Below are positions 1 to 3,708 of a stretch of 6,128 bases of DNA, piece after piece (positions within the stretch are counted from its first letter, which is position 1; every line of letters starts with the position of its first letter). The translations under genes were made by a program, and so were the position numbers. The stretch spans positions 1 to 6,128 of the forward strand of contig DATFXR010000063.1 in the NCBI GenBank assembly GCA_035315685.1, in the 5' to 3' direction. This DNA is from QHWK01 sp035315685 (GTDB lineage Bacteria; Acidobacteriota; Vicinamibacteria; Vicinamibacterales; CAVVIG01). Below the pieces are notes generated by a model. It had not been told where the DNA came from and searched no databases. It saw only the letters and a list, made by a program, of their open reading frames with translations.

Positions 1-949
1 AGCAGTGGCTGATCGCGACGGCCGCCGTCGCGAGCAGGTTGCGCACGTCGGGGACGCTCCGTTGCACCGTGACGCCAGCCGTCCCCGCCGCTGCGTGTTC
101 CAGTGACCGGTAGTCGGTCTCCGGCATCGCCAGGCCCGCGACGATGCGCATCGGCAGACGGTCGGCCGCCGCAAGGTGCTTGCAGGCGTCCACCGCGATA
201 TGACACAGGCGGTCGCGTCCACCGCCGCCTTCGCCGAACACGACGATCTCGCCGCACTCAGCCATCGGCTGGCTGGGAATGTCGGCTGGACCGCGGGGAT
301 CGGCGCTGATGAAACCCGTGTATCGCACGGGTGCAGACCACCGCGCGTCGCTCTCGAACCCGTCGTCAGGCAGTCGAGCGATCGCGGGGTCTGTGTGCAC
401 GAGGACGGCGTCGAAGTACGCTTCGGCGGCCGATCGTGCGGCGTGAATTTCAACGCGTGACAGGTTGTCGCTGTCGGGCAGCTGCCGGACGCTCGTTACG
501 ATCAGCGGGGTCCGGACGTTCGATGCCGCGGCGTCCAGCAGATGAAGGATCTCTGCGCCGAGGTACAGGTCCCCGAAGGGAAACTGATCGACGAGGATCA
601 CCCGGGGCTGAAGCGCGGCGCACGTGCTGGCGAGGATTCTCCGTCGATCCCGTTCCGCGTTCGGCGAGCCAATAGGGGGGAGGGAAATCGTCTGGATTGC
701 GGAAGACCCCCCGGGAGTGGACAAGCCTTGGGCATCTCCGGCTACGACGACATGAAACCGCGTCGTCAGAGCCTGCGCCAGCGTGGAACGGACTACCTGT
801 GCTCCCCACGAAACGTCCCGACTGCCCCAATACAGCAGCAGCGAGGGCGGGGCGGGGTGGACGCGCTCCCCCCAATAAGGAAGTGAGCGCGTCTCACGGA
901 CGCCGGCGGGTAACACGGCACGGGGGAATCGGGCGGACTTGCTATTCAT
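1..949 (-). CDS. MurG-like GT-B glycosyltransferase (COG4671 type), C-terminus cut by window edge
   Basis: An uninterrupted frame starts at ATG 949 and stays open to base 1, giving 316 residues with the C-terminus missing. The layout fits the predicted glycosyltransferases of COG4671, relatives of MurG. The N-terminal half has VILVDQFPFGDLYLG and later YFDAVLVHTDP followed by VRYTGFI. The C-terminal half opens with VVFGEGGGGRDR (the glycine loop that begins the nucleotide-sugar domain), then PMRIVAGLAMPETDY and GVTVQRSVPDVRNLLATAAVAISHC, where the family usually continues with a nucleotide-sugar-binding stretch. The role inferred is transfer of a sugar from a nucleotide donor in the cytoplasm; donor and acceptor cannot be told. 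The first glycine loop, usually GLGHxRR, is altered here (SRDVSWGAQVVRS). The first ~35 residues look like a non-conserved extension and no strong ribosome site precedes ATG 949, so the exact start is uncertain. It lies 45 nt after the S8 peptidase stop, in the same frame, and may be co-transcribed with it. Confidence 0.85.
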   Translation of the reverse strand, partial: MNSKSARFPRAVLPAGVRETRSLPYWGERVHPAPPSLLLYWGSRDVSWGAQVVRSTLAQALTTRFHVVVAGDAQGLSTPGGSSAIQTISLPPIGSPNAERDRRRILASTCAALQPRVILVDQFPFGDLYLGAEILHLLDAAASNVRTPLIVTSVRQLPDSDNLSRVEIHAARSAAEAYFDAVLVHTDPAIARLPDDGFESDARWSAPVRYTGFISADPRGPADIPSQPMAECGEIVVFGEGGGGRDRLCHIAVDACKHLAAADRLPMRIVAGLAMPETDYRSLEHAAAGTAGVTVQRSVPDVRNLLATAAVAISHC

Positions 950-971
950 CGCGTCCCGTATACAGGGCGCG
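950..971. repeat. Imperfect palindrome touching the glycosyltransferase start codon
   Basis: This 22-bp stretch pairs with itself at 9 of 11 positions around the centre GTATAC, with outer arms CGCG...CGCG. It ends one base upstream of ATG 949 and occupies the place where a ribosome site would be. It could be a regulator site or an mRNA hairpin limiting translation of the glycosyltransferase. It could also be chance in GC-rich DNA. Only the symmetry and position are seen. Confidence 0.4.
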
Positions 972-994
972 ATGAGAGCCAAAAAATATATGGC

Positions 995-2875
995 TTACGG
1001 GTGATCTTTGCTGATGGCTCTTTGCAGATCCAACCGTCCGTAGCCAAGCCGAGGCGTGGTCCTGGCGGCGTGCGACAGGCTGTCCAGGGCGTCGCGAGGC
1101 GTCGTCGTCGCATCTTCTTGGAGCAGAAGGGCGACCGCGCCTGACACCCAAGCCGCGCTGAACGACGTGCCGCTAGCACTGGCGTAATGGCCGCCGGGGT
1201 AGGTGGTCGTGACCCCCTCGCCTGGCGCGGCCAGCGTGACGTCGGCATCGCCGAAGTTCGAGAAGCTGCTCCGCTGGTCGGTGTTTCCGGTCGCCGCCAC
1301 GGCGACCACATTGCGATAAGCGGCCGGGTAGACCACCGTTTCGCGCCCCTGGTTGCCGGAGGCTGCCACGCAGGTGACCCGGCGACTGGTCGCGTAGTTG
1401 ATGGCTCGCATCAACTCCGGCGACGCATCGGCCAGGCTGAAGCTCATGTTGATGACTCGTGCGCCGCTGTCGACCGCGAAATAGATCGCGCGCACCACGG
1501 TGGCAACCGTGGACGTGCCATCGGCGGCAAAGGCCTTGAGCGGCAGAATCGTGGCCGTCGGCGCCGTCAGGTGCACGAGGCCTGCGACCATCGTTCCGTG
1601 ACCGAACGCGGCCGGTAACGCGGGAAGCCCTTCGAGGATCGCGGCCGTCGATTGCTCGAGGATCGCCGCGGTCGACTGATTGACGACAACTACTTGATTC
1701 TGCTCGAGGATTGCGGCGGTTGACTGCTCCAGAATCGCCGCCGTCGACTGATCGAGATCGAGCAGATCGGTTGCGGGGCCTGCCTGATCGCGGATGAAGT
1801 CGTAGCCCGGTGAGACAGAGCTTGCCAGCTGCGGGTGGGTGGCGTCGACGCCCGTGTCGATGACTGCCACGATACCGGCGCCTGTGTAGGTGCCCTGCAC
1901 CGCTGCGAGATTGATGAGGGCTCCCCCTGGCTGCGAAACGTAGTTGCTGGGCGCATCAGCGCCGAAAAACGGCAGGACGGTTCGCGCGGGCAGTGCCTGT
2001 GCAACTGCGTCAGCCGAGGTGCCCGTCGTCGCGCCCGCGACTTCGGGCACGGCCAGCGATCGATCGCGCTCGCACCCGAGAACGTCCGGATCCTGGTCCA
2101 TCTCGGCGTCAATGGCGTCCACGGACATGTCTTGCGGACCGGCGATCAGCACGATCTTCTCGGCTAACGCGGGATCGGTGGACGTCGACTCGTGAATGGT
2201 TGCGATTTGCACGAGACGGTGCCGGGTCATGAGGTCGTCAATGACGGCCGAGCGGGCGCGCACGAGGAATCGTGGACCAGCCGGTGGCGGCCCGGCTGGT
2301 GCCGACGGTTGGCCGGCAGCTGGCGGATTCGGCGGCGGGGCGGCCGTCGGATCGCTGGGCGCGGGTCCGCCATCGCCACTAGTATGAGCTGTCGCGCCAG
2401 GAGTGGGCTGGATGGACGGAGCAGTAGCATCGGTCGGCGGAGCGGTCGGCTGCGGCGTCGCGGCCGGAGCGGACGGATCGGGTTTAGCGGCCGGTGTCGG
2501 TTCAGTCGGAGAGCTAGCCGCCGGCGCCGTGGACGCAGCCTGCTGAGTCGGCGCTGGGTTCTGGCTGGCCGGATCGGATGACGGCGTCGTGGTTGCCGCG
2601 GATGGATCCGGAGCTTGTGGCGGCGCGAGGGCGTAGCCTGTATCGGAGGGCAACGAACCCGGCCCTCCAGACACACCACTCCCGCCCGGCCCGCTCGTCG
2701 ACGAGCCGCCGGGTCCGCCGGATGTTCCGGGCCCAGACGATGGGCCCGAACCGCTGACGGTCGGCTGCTGCGCAGCGGCCGCCGCCGACGCTCCTGACCG
2801 CGCCTGCGCAGACGCCATCGTCAACGCAAGCGAAACAACCGCGCAGGCCAGAGCACGTGTGCCCGACCTGAACAT
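995..2875 (-). CDS. Exported subtilisin-like S8 serine peptidase with QSTAAILE repeats
   Basis: A 626-residue subtilase. From ATG 2875: Sec signal peptide (1-25, cleavage after SAQA); Pro/Ser/Ala/Gly/Thr-rich linker (about 26-200); I9-like prodomain (about 201-285, from RFLVRARS to DVLGCERDRS); catalytic domain (about 310-626). The triad is complete: D340 in VAVIDTGVD, H426 in FGHGTMVAG, S571 in SGTSFSAAW, with oxyanion N508 in AASGNQG. D340 and H426 are 86 residues apart, against about 32 in subtilisin; the excess is largely five 8-residue units at 376-415. The protein ends at the usual subtilase end (GYGRLDLQRAI) with no anchor, so it should act outside the cytoplasm. ATG 2875 is preferred because it opens the signal peptide and has AAGGGG six bases upstream; an in-frame ATG at 2959 would overlap the previous gene and bury the signal peptide. 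The gap to the zinc-finger gene is 40 nt, so an operon is likely. The natural substrate is unknown. Confidence 0.96.
   Translation of the reverse strand: MFRSGTRALACAVVSLALTMASAQARSGASAAAAAQQPTVSGSGPSSGPGTSGGPGGSSTSGPGGSGVSGGPGSLPSDTGYALAPPQAPDPSAATTTPSSDPASQNPAPTQQAASTAPAASSPTEPTPAAKPDPSAPAATPQPTAPPTDATAPSIQPTPGATAHTSGDGGPAPSDPTAAPPPNPPAAGQPSAPAGPPPAGPRFLVRARSAVIDDLMTRHRLVQIATIHESTSTDPALAEKIVLIAGPQDMSVDAIDAEMDQDPDVLGCERDRSLAVPEVAGATTGTSADAVAQALPARTVLPFFGADAPSNYVSQPGGALINLAAVQGTYTGAGIVAVIDTGVDATHPQLASSVSPGYDFIRDQAGPATDLLDLDQSTAAILEQSTAAILEQNQVVVVNQSTAAILEQSTAAILEGLPALPAAFGHGTMVAGLVHLTAPTATILPLKAFAADGTSTVATVVRAIYFAVDSGARVINMSFSLADASPELMRAINYATSRRVTCVAASGNQGRETVVYPAAYRNVVAVAATGNTDQRSSFSNFGDADVTLAAPGEGVTTTYPGGHYASASGTSFSAAWVSGAVALLLQEDATTTPRDALDSLSHAARTTPRLGYGRLDLQRAISKDHP
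1631..1750 (-). repeat. Five tandem 24-nt (8-residue) coding repeats, QSTAAILE
   Basis: Five in-frame 24-nt units encode QSTAAILE, QSTAAILE, QNQVVVVN, QSTAAILE, QSTAAILE (residues 376-415 of the S8 peptidase). The four matching units are identical in protein but use different synonymous codons, for example TCG ACG GCG GCG against TCA ACC GCC GCA. The protein repeat is thus conserved while the DNA has drifted. The array lies between the catalytic Asp and His, so it probably forms a loop or small beta structure near the active site. Its function is unknown. Confidence 0.95.
2270..2800 (-). other. Disordered Pro/Ala/Ser/Gly linker of the S8 peptidase
   Basis: The segment encodes about 175 residues of low complexity between the signal peptide and the I9-like prodomain. 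Its N-terminal third is Gly/Ser/Pro-rich (GGPGGSSTSGPGGSGVSGGP); the rest is Pro/Ala/Thr-rich with scattered Asp. It has no Cys and almost no large hydrophobic residues, so it should be an extended exposed tether. It could cross a cell-surface layer or carry O-glycans; neither is shown by sequence. Confidence 0.85.
2801..2875 (-). other. Sec signal peptide of the S8 peptidase
   Basis: The first 25 residues have basic residues at 3 and 7, a hydrophobic core (ALACAVVSLALTMA) and an Ala-X-Ala cleavage site, SAQA before RSGAS. This is a standard signal-peptidase I signal. It places the peptidase outside the cytoplasm and supports ATG 2875 as the start. Confidence 0.88.
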
Positions 2876-2881
2876 CACCAG

Positions 2882-2887
2882 CCCCTT
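2882..2887 (-). promoter_or_regulatory. Ribosome-binding site of the S8 peptidase gene
   Basis: AAGGGG on the minus strand lies six bases before ATG 2875. It favours this start over the in-frame ATG at 2959, which has no comparable purine-rich site before it. Confidence 0.65.
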
Positions 2888-2915
2888 ATCCCCGACAGGA
2901 TCGAGACTCGTCTGA

Positions 2916-3593
2916 TCACCGGCGTCGGCGCCCGCGTCGGAGCCGCTTGGCGCGCTCATCGACCGAGCGCCGGGTCACCACGGTATCCACGTCCAGCGGC
3001 ATCTCGAGACGCCGCTTGCCCGCGTCGACCACGACGTGTAGCTGTAAACGAGGCTGCGTGTCGTATTCGATGAGGAATTCACCGAATCGATCGCAGACGG
3101 TTCGTGCAACGACGGTATCTCCCGCCGTGAGCAGCACGGGCGCCGCAGTGATCGGCGCGATCGGCTTCACACGGCTCATCACCTGGCCGACCAGCATGGT
3201 GCGACCCGCCCCGCCGGGCTGATCGACCGTGATGTCGACTGCATAGTCGCCAGCCTCAAAGACGGCCTGTCGGCTGGCGGCCGCGGGTCCGCGGACGCCA
3301 GCCAGTGCCGGCTGTGTGAGGCTGTCGAACAACAGCTTGCCGACGAGGCGTGGAAGCGCACGAATGAGCCGCGGGCGTTCGAGCGCAAAAACCGCGCGCG
3401 CCCTGCGCAACACGTGCGCGGGCGGCTCGTATTGGCTGTCCGCCGAGGTGATCGCGGTGACTGCCCGCAGCCAGTCGACGGTTCCCGCGCACGTTCGGCA
3501 CACAGTGATGTGGCGCGCCAGCGCATCGCGGGCATCCGCTGGGAGAATCCCCCGAACGAAGTCGGCGCAGGTCGCGGCGTCAGCGTGAAGCAT
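2916..3593 (-). CDS. zf-HC2 (ZAS-type) anti-sigma-like zinc-finger protein with beta-rich C-terminal domain
   Basis: A 225-residue protein with an N-terminal zinc-binding motif of the zf-HC2/ZAS anti-sigma family: C9, then H28-x3-C32-x2-C35 (HITVCRTC). In that family the finger binds an ECF sigma factor and often responds to redox or other signals. Residues 36-105 look helical. Residues from about 110 to 205 are beta-rich: the stretch from TMLVGQVM to VCDRFGEFLIEYD resembles a carboxypeptidase-regulatory-like (transthyretin-type) fold, with a turn like the family's DxxGxF. There is no transmembrane segment, so it should be cytoplasmic, unlike membrane-bound anti-sigma factors. The tail is very basic (RAKRLRRGRRRR). 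ATG 3593 is chosen because GGAGAGG sits five bases upstream; a longer GTG start at 3629 has no good ribosome site. It is the first gene after the promoter at 3668-3696. Its partner sigma factor is not visible, so an anti-sigma role is inferred; it may instead be an adaptor for the CHAT system. Confidence 0.82.
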   Translation of the reverse strand: MLHADAATCADFVRGILPADARDALARHITVCRTCAGTVDWLRAVTAITSADSQYEPPAHVLRRARAVFALERPRLIRALPRLVGKLLFDSLTQPALAGVRGPAAASRQAVFEAGDYAVDITVDQPGGAGRTMLVGQVMSRVKPIAPITAAPVLLTAGDTVVARTVCDRFGEFLIEYDTQPRLQLHVVVDAGKRRLEMPLDVDTVVTRRSVDERAKRLRRGRRRR

Positions 3594-3598
3594 CGATT

Positions 3599-3605
3599 CC
3601 TCTCC
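3599..3605 (-). promoter_or_regulatory. Strong ribosome-binding site of the zinc-finger gene
   Basis: GGAGAGG on the minus strand lies five bases before ATG 3593, a near-ideal Shine-Dalgarno match. It decides the start in favour of MLHADAATC over the GTG 36 bases further upstream. Confidence 0.85.
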
Positions 3606-3667
3606 GGTCGTATTGGTAGCGAGAGACACCTCGCCACGCCAGATACAGACTCGGCAGTAGGTGCAGA

Positions 3668-3696
3668 AATATAGGCTGAGTTGAGAAAATTGTCAT
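3668..3696 (-). promoter_or_regulatory. Sigma70-type promoter of the zinc-finger/S8 operon
   Basis: On the minus strand, ATGACA (3696-3691; 5 of 6 to TTGACA) is followed by exactly 17 bases and then TATATT (3673-3668; 5 of 6 to TATAAT). The expected transcript start is near 3661, giving a leader of about 68 nt before ATG 3593. The gap is visibly AT-rich in GC-rich surroundings, which adds weight. It should drive the zinc-finger gene, the S8 peptidase and possibly the glycosyltransferase. It is predicted from sequence only. Confidence 0.7.
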
Positions 3697-3708
3697 CTTA
3701 TTTCTCAA
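3681..3708. promoter_or_regulatory. Operator-like inverted repeat around the -35 box
   Basis: TTGAGAAA and TTTCTCAA form a perfect 8-bp inverted repeat separated by 12 bases. The arm centres are 20 bp apart, close to two helical turns, so both arms face the same side of the DNA. One arm (3681-3688) lies in the promoter spacer and the other (3701-3708) just upstream of the -35 box, covering the CHAT stop codon. This layout suits a dimeric regulator. The arms are too AT-rich, and lack a following T-run, to be a good terminator. Confidence 0.55.

Noticed and set aside
450..875. 141-codon minus-strand frame
   Set aside because: It lies inside the longer glycosyltransferase frame (949 to 1) in another phase and shows no family motif, while the longer frame does.
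978..994. AT-rich tract with a GCCA/TGGC stem after the S8 stop, as terminator or promoter
   Set aside because: The stem is only 4 bp, and a TATATT in it has no matching -35 hexamer at a proper distance. Neither role can be supported.
1631..1750. 24-nt tandem repeat as CRISPR or neutral minisatellite
   Set aside because: There are no spacers, units are exactly in frame, and codons vary synonymously while the peptide is constant. It is a protein repeat.
2843..2854. Lipobox-like ALAC in the S8 signal peptide
   Set aside because: The Cys is at residue 11, too early for a normal lipoprotein signal core, the -3 residue is Ala, and a good Ala-X-Ala site follows at residue 25.
2957..2959. ATG at 2959 as S8 peptidase start
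   Set aside because: It would overlap the zinc-finger gene by 44 bases, has no ribosome site, and would put a 28-residue polar segment before a clear signal peptide.
3627..3629. GTG at 3629 as zinc-finger protein start
   Set aside because: Its spacing to any purine-rich site is poor, and the added 12 residues are encoded by the leader that includes the strong GGAGAGG site of ATG 3593.
3681..3708. Inverted repeat as rho-independent terminator of the CHAT gene
   Set aside because: The stem is AT-rich and only 8 bp, overlaps the stop codon, has a 12-nt loop and is not followed by a T-run. Its position around a promoter favours an operator.
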